Shown piece by piece: positions 1 through 8,292 of a stretch of DNA of 54,771 bases (positions within the stretch are counted from its first letter, which is position 1; every line of letters starts with the position of its first letter). This DNA is from an uncultured Propionibacteriaceae bacterium (GTDB lineage Bacteria; Actinomycetota; Actinomycetes; Propionibacteriales; Propionibacteriaceae). The stretch covers positions 1 to 54,771 of the forward strand of contig CALIWR010000019.1 in NCBI GenBank assembly GCA_938046585.1, read 5' to 3'. The notes under the pieces are model-generated. The model was given only the letters and a program-made list of their open reading frames with translations. It ran no database searches and had not been told where the DNA came from. A program made the position numbers and the translations under genes.

Positions 1-25
1 CTTTGGGTGGCTTGGGTGGTGTGAT

Positions 26-811
26 CTATTTCCACTGCCAAGTGCTCATGACAGTTTGTGTGTCTTTAAGCAGTTCTTCTTTGTATTGCGCCCAGCCGGC
101 GGCCTGGAGCACGGCCACGCCGCCAGTGCCGTTGTCGAGGCAATGGAATCGGTAGTTCCCGCCCCGATTATTCCTGGTGACCGTCAGATGGTAGGTGAGG
201 ACGGGTTTCCCTCCCCAGATTTGTCCGGGAATCGACTCGACGGGATCGTTCTGGGTTACGCGATTACGCTCGATCCGTGTCCTGCAGACTGATTCGGGAT
301 TCCCCTCCCCTGGGAAACTGGCCCAGTAAGTCAGTAGATTATGATTCCTAGGATCCTCCAGGTCGCCTTCATTGTTGGCTCCGTTGAGTTCTGTGGTTTG
401 CCATCCTGGGGGGAGCTGGGCGGTCATGTTGGGTCCGGTGAGTTGGTTGCCGTTGATGGTCCAGCCGCGGCCTGGGGTGGGGGTTGGGGTGGTTTGTGTT
501 GGTGTGGGTGTTGTGCTGGGGGTGGTGTTGGCGGTGGGGTTGTTTTTGGTGATGGTGAGGTAGACGACGGCGACTGTGAGGGCTATGAGGAGGATGCCCA
601 TGGTGGTGAAGATGATGGCGGTCTTGGTGTCACTCTTGGACGGTGGCTGCTGTGGGTAGGGCTGGGTCTGTGGGTAGGCAGGACCGGGTTGGCTGGAGTA
701 GGGCTGGTTCTGGGGGTAGGTAGGTCCGCTGGGTGGGGGATAGCCCGGGCCGGTGGGTGGTGTCTGACGGTTGTAGGGAGGTTGGGCTGGGTAGTGAGGC
801 GGCTGGGTCAT
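26..811 (-). CDS. Pro-rich single-pass membrane protein, array paralogue 1
   Basis: Protein of 261 aa. It has a Pro/Gln/Tyr-rich N-terminus (MTQPPHYPAQPPYNRQTPP), one membrane helix around residues 63-86 (IIFTTMGILLIALTVAVVYL), a Thr/Pro linker, then an ectodomain starting GRGWTINGNQLTGPNMTAQL and ending STWQWK. Two ectodomain cysteines (SVCRT, FHCLD) could form a disulphide. The start was chosen at the ATG preceded by GGAGGAACCCTG; an upstream in-frame ATG at 844 has no such site. It is the first of five tandem copies. Its ectodomain is closest to paralogue 4. The function is unknown; the topology suggests a cell-surface protein. Confidence 0.85.
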   Translation of the reverse strand: MTQPPHYPAQPPYNRQTPPTGPGYPPPSGPTYPQNQPYSSQPGPAYPQTQPYPQQPPSKSDTKTAIIFTTMGILLIALTVAVVYLTITKNNPTANTTPSTTPTPTQTTPTPTPGRGWTINGNQLTGPNMTAQLPPGWQTTELNGANNEGDLEDPRNHNLLTYWASFPGEGNPESVCRTRIERNRVTQNDPVESIPGQIWGGKPVLTYHLTVTRNNRGGNYRFHCLDNGTGGVAVLQAAGWAQYKEELLKDTQTVMSTWQWK

Positions 812-840
812 CAGGGTTCCTCCAGTCCTAGGTCGTGACC

Positions 841-1040
841 CCACTGTAACCCGAGGAGGAACGAGCGGCGCGTTCAGTGATCTCAGGTGTCGACATCAGC
901 GGACGGTCCTGCTACTCGGCTTCCGTCGCGGTGGGCATTCAACCCCATAGCCGGAGCACCAGGAATAGAATCTAAGGTGAAGAACGAAATTGATATACTC
1001 CTAATCATGGAGAGCATGGCTTGCTGTCATTTCGTTGCTC
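841..1040. repeat. Duplicated upstream region, copy A
   Basis: This stretch upstream of paralogue 1 matches 4965-5160 upstream of paralogue 5 with scattered substitutions. Shared blocks include CTGTAACCCGAGGAGG, GGACGGTCCTGCTACTCGG, TCTAAGGTGAAGAACGAA and CATGGAGAGCATGGC. The duplication unit therefore carried the gene with its upstream DNA, presumably including the promoter. No gene is seen inside. Confidence 0.75.
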
Positions 1041-1069
1041 GATTCAGCGAGTATAGGTAAAAATTATCC

Positions 1070-1894
1070 CTATTTCCACTGCCAGGTGGTCATCAGTACC
1101 TGTCCGGCGCTGTGTGCTTGCTCTTTGTATTCTGTCCAGGATACGATTTCAAGTAGAACAGAAGTACCATTCTCGGTGTTGAGACAATGGAAGATATGCG
1201 TTGCGCTCGGGTCGGAAACGTTTGTCAGTCGATAGGTAAGGACGGGCTTCCCACCCCAGATTTGTCCAGGGATCGACTCTACCGTGTCGTTCGGGGATCG
1301 TCGCATCTCGCCGATCACTTTCTTGCAAGATTCCTCGGCTGTTCGCGGCACATTAATCCAGTATTTGATTCGACTTTTGCTTTTGTCTTCAATGATGTCT
1401 CCGTCGTTGCCGGCGCCATTCTGTTCGCTGATTCGCCATCCTGGGGGGAGTTGGGCGGTCATGGTGGTGGCGGTGAGTTGGTTGCCGTTGATGGTCCAGC
1501 CGCGGCCTGGGGTGGGGGTTGGGGTCGGCTTGAGGCTTGCAGTTGGTGTTGCGCTTGGTGTTGGTGTTGTGCTTGGGGTGGGGTTGTTCTTGGTGGTGGC
1601 GAGGTAGATGACGGCGATTGTGAGGGCTATGAGGAGGGCGCCCATGGTGATGATGATGCCGGTTGTGGTGTTGTTTTTGGGGGTCGGTGGGGGTGTGGCC
1701 GGTTGTTGTGGGTAGGGCTGGCTGGTGGGTTGGGTCTGTGGGTAGGTGGAGCCTGGCTGGGGTGGCTGGCCTGGGAAGGTTTGGTTTGGGGGGTAGGTGG
1801 AGCCGCCTGGCTGGGCTTGGGGGTAGCCCGGGCTAGCGGGTGGTGTTTGGCGGTTGTAGGGGGGTTGGGCTGGGTAGTGAGGCGGCTGGGTCAT
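1070..1894 (-). CDS. Pro-rich single-pass membrane protein, array paralogue 2
   Basis: Protein of 274 aa with the same plan as paralogue 1: Pro/Gln/Tyr-rich N-terminus with repeated YPQ/YPP units, one hydrophobic helix (IIITMGALLIALTIAVIYLA), a Thr/Pro linker, an ectodomain from GRGWTINGNQL and the C-terminus TTWQWK. The conserved cysteine pair lies in ESCKK and FHCLN. The start at MTQPPHYPAQ aligns with the other copies; an in-frame extension to 2047 is rejected because it is not shared. Its ectodomain groups with paralogues 3, 5 and the copy at 8293. Confidence 0.85.
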   Translation of the reverse strand: MTQPPHYPAQPPYNRQTPPASPGYPQAQPGGSTYPPNQTFPGQPPQPGSTYPQTQPTSQPYPQQPATPPPTPKNNTTTGIIITMGALLIALTIAVIYLATTKNNPTPSTTPTPSATPTASLKPTPTPTPGRGWTINGNQLTATTMTAQLPPGWRISEQNGAGNDGDIIEDKSKSRIKYWINVPRTAEESCKKVIGEMRRSPNDTVESIPGQIWGGKPVLTYRLTNVSDPSATHIFHCLNTENGTSVLLEIVSWTEYKEQAHSAGQVLMTTWQWK

Positions 1895-2249
1895 CGAGGT
1901 TCCTCTGGGTCGTGATCCACTGTAGTTGGAGGGATAGGGATTGTCGGGAAGCTGGCGGAGGTCATCGGTGGTTGGATGCCCCGAATGTCGACGAGCTCGC
2001 CGAGTAGTACTAAATCCGGTTGAATGCGGGGTTGGCAGCGAGGGCATCCCCTGAGTTCTTGGGTGGGCAAGAGCTCTCAGTTTAATCTCAGTCGGCTGCG
2101 TAGTTACATTATGAATCTCAAGGCGTGTTCGTAGGTATCAGTAGCTCGACAGGATTTGTGTGGATTCATAAGTCTCACGTTTATTCCTTTGATTTGAGAA
2201 GTGAGGCATCAGGGATATCCCTTATCTCGATTCCTTGGAGTGGCGATGT
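1895..2249. other. Intergenic spacer between paralogues 2 and 3
   Basis: 355 bp without a convincing gene. The part next to paralogue 2 resembles the upstream DNA of paralogue 4 (GTGATCCACTGTAG and the following GGCTGGCG block), so it probably holds a promoter. The rest is lower in GC. I see no RNA gene or strong hairpin. Confidence 0.5.
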
Positions 2250-3059
2250 TTATTTCCATTGCCAGGTGGACAACATAATCTGCCCAGCGTTGTGAACCTT
2301 TTCCTTGGCTTCGGCCCATGCGCCGGTCTCGAGTATTGCAGAGGTACCGTTTCCGGTGTCGGTGCAGTAGAATGTATATATCACGGTTCGGGATTGGACG
2401 GTCGTTAGTCGGTAGGTGAGGGCGGGCTTTCCTCCCCAGATTTGTCCAGGGATCGACTCCACCGGGTCGCTCGGAGAGCGACGAAGATCACTGATAGCTC
2501 TATTACAGGCTTCCTCAGCTGTTCGCGGAGAGTCGAACCAGTAAGTGATCCGATTGTTAGTGTCTAGTATATCACCGTCATTACCGGCACCATTGTCACG
2601 ACTGAGTCGCCATCCTGGGGGAAGTTGGGCGGTCATGTTGGGTCCGGTGAGTTGGTTGCCGTTGATGGTCCAGCCACGGCCTGGGGTGGGGGTTGGGGTG
2701 GTTTGTGTTGGTGTGGGTGTTGCGCTTGGGGTGGGGTTGGCGGTGGGGTTGTTTTTGGTGATGGCGAGGTAGACGACGGCGATCACGAGGGCTATGAGGA
2801 GGGCGCCCATGGTGATGATGATCCCGGTTTTGGTTTTGTCTGTGGATGGCGGTGGAGGGGTGGCCGGTTGTTGTGGGTAGGGCTGGTTGGTGGGTTGGGT
2901 CTGTGGGTAGGTGGAGCCTGGCTGGGGTGGCTGGCCTGGGAAGGTTTGGTTTGGGGGGTAGGTGGGGCTGTCTGGCTGGGCTTGGGGGTAGCCCGGGGCG
3001 GCGGGTGATGCTTGGTAGTTGTAGGGGGGCTGAGCTGGGTACTGGGGAGGCTGGGTCAT
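2250..3059 (-). CDS. Pro-rich single-pass membrane protein, array paralogue 3
   Basis: Protein of 269 aa. The N-terminus is MTQPPQYPAQPPYNYQASP, followed by repeated PQ/YP units, a membrane helix (IIITMGALLIALVIAVVYLA), a PTPSATPTPTQTTPTPTP linker and the GRGWTINGNQLTGPNMTAQL ectodomain. Cysteines lie in EACNR and FYCTD, and the end is STWQWK. The DNA from N-terminus to linker is almost identical to paralogues 4 and 5, while the distal ectodomain diverges. That pattern suggests gene conversion in the 5' half or diversifying selection in the 3' half. Confidence 0.85.
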   Translation of the reverse strand: MTQPPQYPAQPPYNYQASPAAPGYPQAQPDSPTYPPNQTFPGQPPQPGSTYPQTQPTNQPYPQQPATPPPPSTDKTKTGIIITMGALLIALVIAVVYLAITKNNPTANPTPSATPTPTQTTPTPTPGRGWTINGNQLTGPNMTAQLPPGWRLSRDNGAGNDGDILDTNNRITYWFDSPRTAEEACNRAISDLRRSPSDPVESIPGQIWGGKPALTYRLTTVQSRTVIYTFYCTDTGNGTSAILETGAWAEAKEKVHNAGQIMLSTWQWK

Positions 3060-3195
3060 CGGGGCTCCTCACGGTTCTAGGGGTCGTAACCCCACTGCGA
3101 TCCGTTCCATGGCGTGCACCTATCGCCGGCTCGTTATCCCGGACGGATAAGTCGTCGGTCTTCTCGGTTCTTGGGTAGCTATAGGTAATGAGGAT

Positions 3196-4020
3196 TTATT
3201 TCCATTGCCATGTACTCATAACGGTTTGTGCATCCTGGGACAGTGACTCTTTGTACGGTTCCCAGGCTGCTACTTGGAGTAAAGAGATGGCGCCATTTCC
3301 GTTATCGAGGCAATGCAAACCGTAGATGACCCTTCCCTTCTCCTTGGAGACCATCATATGGTAAGCGAGGACGGCTTTTCCGCCCCAGATCTTCCCAGAT
3401 ACCTGCGTAATCGAGTCGCCAGAAGATACACGATTGTGTTCGATCCGTGATTTGCAGACTTCGTCAGCATTCCCTCCCACTGGATACCTAACCCAGTAGG
3501 TCATCACGCTGTTGTTCTGGGGATTAATCAGGTCGCCGTCGTTGTCGGCTCCGTTGAGTTCTGTGGTCTGCCATCCTTGGGGGAGTTGGGCGGTCATGGT
3601 GGGTCCGGTGAGTTGCTTGCCGTTGACGGCCCACCCTCGGCCGGGGGTCTGGGTTGGGGTGGTTTGTGTTGGTGTGGGTGTTGCGCTTGGGGTGGGGTTG
3701 GCGGTGGGGTTGTTTTTGGTGATGGCGAGGTAGACGACGGCGATTGTGAGGGCTATGAGGAGGGCGCCCATGGTGATGATGATGCCGGTTGTGGTGTTGT
3801 TCTTGGGCGGTGGCGGAGGAGTGGCCGGTTGTTGTGGGTAGGGCTGGTTGGTGAGTTGGGTCTGCTGTGGGTAGGTGGAGCCTGGCTGGGGTGGCTGCTG
3901 GCCTGGGAAGGTTTGGTTCTGGGGGTAGGTGGGGCCGCTGGGTTGGGGGTAGCCCGGGGCGGCGGGTGGTGTTTGGTGGTTGTAGGGGGGTTGGGCTGGG
4001 TACTGGGGTGGCTGGGTCAT
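3196..4020 (-). CDS. Pro-rich single-pass membrane protein, array paralogue 4
   Basis: Protein of 274 aa with the family architecture: MTQPPQYPAQPPYNHQTPP, TM helix IIITMGALLIALTIAVVYLA, linker ending TQTTPTQTPGRGW, ectodomain and STWQWK end. The ectodomain (TTELNGADNDGDL, EVCKSRIEHNRV, LHCLDNG) is closest to paralogue 1, whereas its N-terminus and linker match paralogues 3 and 5. The gene therefore looks mosaic. The start ATG follows an AGGAGCTCCG ribosome binding site. Confidence 0.85.
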   Translation of the reverse strand: MTQPPQYPAQPPYNHQTPPAAPGYPQPSGPTYPQNQTFPGQQPPQPGSTYPQQTQLTNQPYPQQPATPPPPPKNNTTTGIIITMGALLIALTIAVVYLAITKNNPTANPTPSATPTPTQTTPTQTPGRGWAVNGKQLTGPTMTAQLPQGWQTTELNGADNDGDLINPQNNSVMTYWVRYPVGGNADEVCKSRIEHNRVSSGDSITQVSGKIWGGKAVLAYHMMVSKEKGRVIYGLHCLDNGNGAISLLQVAAWEPYKESLSQDAQTVMSTWQWK

Positions 4021-4133
4021 CGGAGCTCCTCTGGTTCTGGGTCGTGATCCACTGTAGCTGGGGTGTTGGGAGGCTGGCGAAGACCTCGGCGGAAGTTACC
4101 CCGGTTCATTGGGTGCCTTCAAGGTGCCGAGGT

Positions 4134-4928
4134 CTATTTCCATTGCCAAGTGGTCATTAGGATCTGCGCAGCGCTGTATACTGGATCCTTATACTCGGCC
4201 CAGGCTGCGGTCTCGAGTAACGCAGCATTGCCGTTATCGGTATTTACACAGTAAAAAGTGTAAATCACAGTCTTGGACTGGACGGTTGTCAGCTGGTAGG
4301 TTCTGACAGGTTTCCCGGTCCAGGTCTTCCCAGGAATCTCCTCAACGGGATCGCTCGGGGCCCCTCGATACCTTTCGACGCTCTTTGAGCACGATTCTTC
4401 GGTTGTTTCCTTCAGGTTAGCCGTGTAATTAATCCAGTTCCTACCATCGATGATTTGGCCGTCGTTGCTGGCGCCGTTGTTCTTGCCGAGTCTCCATCCT
4501 GGGGGAAGTTGGGCGGTCATGGTGGGTCCGGTGAGTTGGTTGCCGTTGATGGTCCAGCCGCGGCCTGGGGTGGGTGTTGGGGTGAATGTTGTGCTGGGCG
4601 TGGTGTTAACGCTGGGTGTTGCGCTTGGGGTGGGGTTGGCGGTGGGGTTGTTTTTGGTGATGGCGAGGTAGACGACGGCGATCACGAGGGCTATGAGGAG
4701 GGCGCCCATGGTGATGATGATCCCGGTTTTGGTTTTGTCTGTGGATGGCGGTGGAGGGGTGGCCGGTTGTTGTGGGTAGGGCTGGTTGGTGGGTTGGGTC
4801 TGTGGGTAGGTGGAGCCTGGCTGGGGTGGTTGGCCTGGGAAGGTTTGGTTTGGGGGGTAGCTCGGGGCTGCGGGTGGTGTTTGGTGGTTGTAGGGGGGTT
4901 GGGCTGGGTAACGAGGTGGCTGGGTCAT
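4134..4928 (-). CDS. Pro-rich single-pass membrane protein, array paralogue 5
   Basis: Protein of 264 aa. It has a shorter Pro-rich N-terminus, TM helix IIITMGALLIALVIAVVYLA, a longer linker (NTTPSTTFTPTPTP), then GRGWTINGNQLTGPTMTAQL and a TTWQWK end. Cysteines lie in ESCSK and FYCVN. The stretch around VQSKTVIYTFYC nearly repeats paralogue 3. The start at 4928 follows AGGAACCTCG; an in-frame ATG at 5018 is not shared by the family. The upstream DNA duplicates that of paralogue 1. Confidence 0.85.
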   Translation of the reverse strand: MTQPPRYPAQPPYNHQTPPAAPSYPPNQTFPGQPPQPGSTYPQTQPTNQPYPQQPATPPPPSTDKTKTGIIITMGALLIALVIAVVYLAITKNNPTANPTPSATPSVNTTPSTTFTPTPTPGRGWTINGNQLTGPTMTAQLPPGWRLGKNNGASNDGQIIDGRNWINYTANLKETTEESCSKSVERYRGAPSDPVEEIPGKTWTGKPVRTYQLTTVQSKTVIYTFYCVNTDNGNAALLETAAWAEYKDPVYSAAQILMTTWQWK

Positions 4929-4964
4929 CGAGGTTCCTCTGGGTCGGGGTCGTGACTCCATACT

Positions 4965-5160
4965 GTAACCCGAGGAGGGACGAGTGGCGCGTTCAGTGAT
5001 CTCGGGTGTCGACGTCAACGGACGGTCCTGCTACTCGGTTTCCGTCGCGGCGGGCACCCAACCCCATAGCCGGGGGTCCAGAGCAGACTCTAAGGTGAAG
5101 AACGAACTCGATAGAACTCCTATCATGGAGAGCATGGCTACTATCAGTTCGTTCTCAAGT
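4965..5160. repeat. Duplicated upstream region, copy B
   Basis: Partner of 841-1040. It lies between paralogue 5 and the broken sixth copy and probably carries the promoter of paralogue 5. It ends where the truncated sixth copy begins, so a recombination junction is likely near 5160. Confidence 0.75.
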
Positions 5161-5164
5161 TTTC

Positions 5165-5405
5165 CCTGAGATCGGTTCGACGGGGTTTCCAGTGATCGCC
5201 GGTGCTCTTCGGTTATTTTCTTGCACGAGGCCTTAGCTGTTCTCGGTACATTAAACTAGTATTTGATTCGGTTCCTGTCGCCGATAATCTCGCCGTCGTT
5301 GTTTGGGGTGAGTTGCTATTTGGGGGGTTGGGCAGCCATGGTGGGTCCGGTGAGTCGGTTGCCGTTGAGGGCCCAGCCGCGGCCGGGGGAGGGCGTTGGT
5401 GTGGA
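5165..5405 (-). pseudogene. Fragment of a sixth array paralogue
   Basis: On the minus strand this reads PTPSPGRGWALNGNRLTGPT, then the family's ectodomain start. It is interrupted by a stop after PPK and another after RIKY, and continues FNVPRTAKASCKKITEEHRR. The last part matches paralogue 2 (INVPRTAEESCKK). A frame change follows, then PVEPISGKT. The N-terminal/TM half and the C-terminal third are missing. It is a relic of a longer tandem array, not a functional gene. Confidence 0.75.
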
Positions 5406-5531
5406 TGCCGCACAGACAGCTGGTCGGGCAACTGACGCCCCTGCTGCTCGGGGCATGCCGACAAACGGCTGCCTCAGCTGGCTGATCGGCCCTCGCCGGG
5501 CTTGGGAGATTTCACCACCCAGCCCGGGGGA

Positions 5532-5960
5532 TTACACCCACATCGTCCCCCCGTCGCCGCCGACGGCGCGGGGATTCGTCTGGGCCGGCGGTATCACCGA
5601 TGGCTGCGGACGAGCCGGCTGGGGGTTGGCCGGGGCGGCCTGGTTCGGGTCGATCCGGCTAGCCTCACCAGCGTTCGTGATCTCGGTCGACTGGTACGCG
5701 TCGACCGTGGTCTGCAGATTCGTCGCCAACGCGGTGATCTGGTTCGGGACCTGGGCGGCGTTGGTGAGGGCGTCACGGGCCGCGTTCTGATACACGCCGA
5801 AAAAAGCCTGGCCCGGCTGGTCTCCGCCCCATGGGGCGTCGAACCCCTCAAAAGCCGTCAGCAGGCCGGCAAAGGTTGTGTTGGTGGTCCCGGCGAGAGT
5901 GGCCAAGGCCCGGGCCGAGCCCGCGACCTCGTCGAAACGAACAAACAGGTCCTCAGTCAT
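5532..5960 (-). CDS. WXG100/EspC-like protein with Pro-rich tail
   Basis: Protein of 142 aa (143 if the adjacent ATG at 5963 is used; GGAGGACG is better spaced to the second). It has an alpha-helical hairpin-type N-terminus of about 100 residues with the central motif APWGGDQPGQAFFGVYQ, as in WXG100/EspC-like type VII secretion targets. The tail is Pro-rich and low-complexity (about residues 100-142). The start overlaps the stop of the YbaB-like gene by 8 nt, so the two are co-translated. No ESX ATPase is present in the window. A secretion target is the favoured but unproven role. Confidence 0.65.
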   Translation of the reverse strand: MTEDLFVRFDEVAGSARALATLAGTTNTTFAGLLTAFEGFDAPWGGDQPGQAFFGVYQNAARDALTNAAQVPNQITALATNLQTTVDAYQSTEITNAGEASRIDPNQAAPANPQPARPQPSVIPPAQTNPRAVGGDGGTMWV

Positions 5961-6447
5961 CATCGTCCTCCGGTCGCGGGCGGGCAGGTGGGTGGCGCAG
6001 ATCGTACGGCAACACAGCGGCCACCTCGGGCATCGACGACAGCAGCCCGGCCAAAGGGTCGTCACCCGGGTCGACCCCGGCCGCCTCATCGAGCTGCTTC
6101 TGGACGTCAGCCACGGCGCTCTCGCAGGCGTCGAGGAGGGCCTTGCGAAGGTTTTGGATCGATCCAAGTCGTAGGGCCCGGGGGGTGATCTTGATGTCGA
6201 CGACCCGGTTCTGGGCGTCCACCACGACCGTCACCGCGCCGTTCTCAGCTTCGCCGGTGCCAGTGGCCTCACGCCAGACCTTCATGGTCTTGGCCAAGGA
6301 ACGATCCAAGGACTCCTGCTCGCTGAGGAGATCCTCCTCGCGGCGTTTCAGTTCCATCGTCCGATCGTCAAGATGATGGTCGTCCAACCCCATCGTGGAT
6401 GGACCCCGGGCCGACTCCAACCACTCAGAGAACGAACTCGTCGTCAT
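5953..6447 (-). CDS. YbaB/EbfC-like protein
   Basis: Protein of 164 aa. A charged coiled-coil segment (MELKRREEDLLSEQESLDRSL) is followed by a YbaB-like core (NGAVTVVVDAQNRVVDIKIT, then a helix LRKALLDACESAVADVQKQL) and an acidic tail ending EDDDD. YbaB-like genes commonly pair with WXG100/EspC-like genes in actinobacteria; the family fold binds DNA in EbfC, but the role in these pairs is unknown. The ATG at 6447 is preferred (GGGAGG, 8-nt spacing); a GTG at 6456 lies within that site. It is divergent from the menB-like gene. Confidence 0.7.
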   Translation of the reverse strand: MTTSSFSEWLESARGPSTMGLDDHHLDDRTMELKRREEDLLSEQESLDRSLAKTMKVWREATGTGEAENGAVTVVVDAQNRVVDIKITPRALRLGSIQNLRKALLDACESAVADVQKQLDEAAGVDPGDDPLAGLLSSMPEVAAVLPYDLRHPPARPRPEDDDD

Positions 6448-6534
6448 GACAGGCACCTCCCAATCCCAATCAGGACACGTAAACCCTCTACATACCGTAG
6501 ATCAGGGTCAACAGCGCCGGGCAGGTCGGGCAAG

Positions 6535-7425
6535 ATGTTACCTGTGACCTTCGATCCCTCACTGTGGCAGGCCATACCCGGCCTCAACCTCGACGACATC
6601 ACCTACCACCGAGCCCGGGCGGTCCCAGCGGTGCGGATCGCGTTCAACCGGCCCGAGGTCCGCAACGCCTTCCGCCCGCAGACCGTCGACGAACTATCAG
6701 CGGCCCTCGAACATGCCCGCACCAGCCCCGACATTGGCTGTGTCCTGATCACCGGCAACGGACCCTCCCCCAAAGACGGCGGCTGGGCCTTCTGCTCCGG
6801 CGGCGACCAGCGGATCCGGGGCCGGGCCGGCTACCAGTACGACGACCAGCTCGGCGCCGACCAGGCCCGTCTAGGCCGGCTACACATCCTGGAGGTGCAG
6901 CGCCAGATCCGATTCATGCCGAAACCGGTGATCGCGCTGGTGAACGGCTGGGCAGCCGGCGGTGGACACTCCCTTCATGTGGTTTGCGACCTGACCCTGG
7001 CCTGCGCCGAGCACGCCCGATTCAAACAGACCGACGCCGACGTCGGCTCCTTCGACGCCGGCTACGGCTCGGCGTACCTGGCCCGGCAGGTTGGGCAGAA
7101 ACGCGCCCGTGAGATCTTCTTCCTCGGCGCCACGTACGACGCCGCCGAGGCGTACGCGATGGGCGCAATCAACGCGGTCGTCGACCATGACGAACTGGAA
7201 CGGGTCGGCCTGGACTGGGCGGCCGAGATCTGCCGGAAGTCTCCCACCGCGATCCGGATGCTGAAGTACGCCTTCAACGCCCTCGACGACGGCCTAGTCG
7301 GCCAGCAGCTGTTTGCCGGGGAGACCACCCGGCTGGCGTACATGACTGACGAGGCAGCCGAGGGCCGCGACGCCTTCCTCGAGAAGCGACCCCCGGACTG
7401 GTCCCGATTCCCCTACTATTACTAA
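6535..7425 (+). CDS. menB: 1,4-dihydroxy-2-naphthoyl-CoA synthase / enoyl-CoA hydratase
   Basis: Protein of 296 aa of the crotonase fold. It would catalyse Dieckmann-type ring closure of o-succinylbenzoyl-CoA in menaquinone synthesis. MenB-type features are visible: GWAFCSGGDQRIRG (oxyanion loop), NGWAAGGGHSLHVVCDLTLA, the KQTDADVGSFDAGYGSAYLA block and the C-terminal EKRPPDWSRFPYYY end typical of MenB. The start ATG lies upstream of PVTFDPSLWQ; longer in-frame starts encode unrelated basic sequence. No other men genes are nearby, so a general enoyl-CoA hydratase remains possible, but the C-terminus argues for MenB. Confidence 0.85.
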   Translation: MLPVTFDPSLWQAIPGLNLDDITYHRARAVPAVRIAFNRPEVRNAFRPQTVDELSAALEHARTSPDIGCVLITGNGPSPKDGGWAFCSGGDQRIRGRAGYQYDDQLGADQARLGRLHILEVQRQIRFMPKPVIALVNGWAAGGGHSLHVVCDLTLACAEHARFKQTDADVGSFDAGYGSAYLARQVGQKRAREIFFLGATYDAAEAYAMGAINAVVDHDELERVGLDWAAEICRKSPTAIRMLKYAFNALDDGLVGQQLFAGETTRLAYMTDEAAEGRDAFLEKRPPDWSRFPYYY

Positions 7426-7444
7426 ACATTCTCGAGGAGCAGGC

Positions 7445-8211
7445 ATGGACCTGGCGGTGATGGCCGCCGGCATGGGATCGCGCTTCGGCGGGATGAAACA
7501 ACTAGCCGGCGTCGGGCCGTCCGGGGAGACGATCATGGACTACGCCGTATACGACGCGGCCCGGGCCGGGGTGGACCGGGTGGTGTTCGTGATCCGGCGC
7601 GAACTGCAATGGCAATTCACCGAGGGACCGGGCAGGTGATCTGGGCAGCGCGGCATTTGGCCAGCGGACATTCCTGGCCATCAACGCCGACGACTTCTAC
7701 GGGGCCTCGGCGTTCGCCAGCCTGACCGGTTTCCTGGCCCAGGGCGGGGCCGATGACTATGCCCTGGTCGGGTACCGGTTGAAACGGACCCTCTCGCGAT
7801 ACGGCAGAGTCTCGCGGGGGATCTGCACGGTGCACGACGGGCGACTCGCCCACGTGGTCGAGCGCACCGGCATCACCCGCACCACGGCCGGGATCGTCGA
7901 TGACTCTGGGGGTCCACCTCGGCGGTGACGAGACCGTCAGCATGAACATCTGGGGCCTGCGCCCCAGTATCTTCCCCGCCTTGGAACGCCGCCTGGTCGA
8001 CTTCATGGACGCCGGTGGCGTCGGTGAGCTGTACCTGCCGGCGGCGATCGACTCGATGATTGACTCCGGTGAGGCGAGCGTGACGGTACTGCCCTCGGAT
8101 GAATCCTGGTTCGGGATCACCTACGCCGCCGATGTCGAACGGGTCCGGGCCCGGATCACGGCGATGGTAGCCATGGGAACCTATCCGGCGAACCTGCACC
8201 TTCGTCAGTGA
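7445..8211 (+). pseudogene. Decayed nucleotidyltransferase (sugar-nucleotide pyrophosphorylase-like)
   Basis: The reading frame opens well (GAGGAGCAGGC then ATG) with MDLAVMAAGMGSRFGGMKQL, the G-x-G-x-R-x3-K nucleotide-binding signature. It stops at 7639 after FTEGPGR. Similarity continues in another frame (TGQVIWAARHLASG, about 7627-7668), then a third (FLAINADDFYGASAFASLTG, 7671-7890), then in the frame from 7900 (GDETVSMNIWGLRPSIF...) to 8211. That implies at least three lesions, and a segment before TGQVIW appears deleted. It is 18 bp behind menB. Confidence 0.8.
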
Positions 8212-8292
8212 TCTGACGATGTGTGTGCCCTAGAGGTTTTCATCGTCATCCCCGCAGGTTAGAGTAAGGATGCCCCGAGCCAGAGGAGTCCT

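Noticed and set aside
341..5435. Many plus-strand ORFs rich in Gly, Trp and Val across the paralogue array
   Set aside because: They are antisense shadows of the Pro/Thr/Gln-rich minus-strand genes and recur wherever those low-complexity segments recur.
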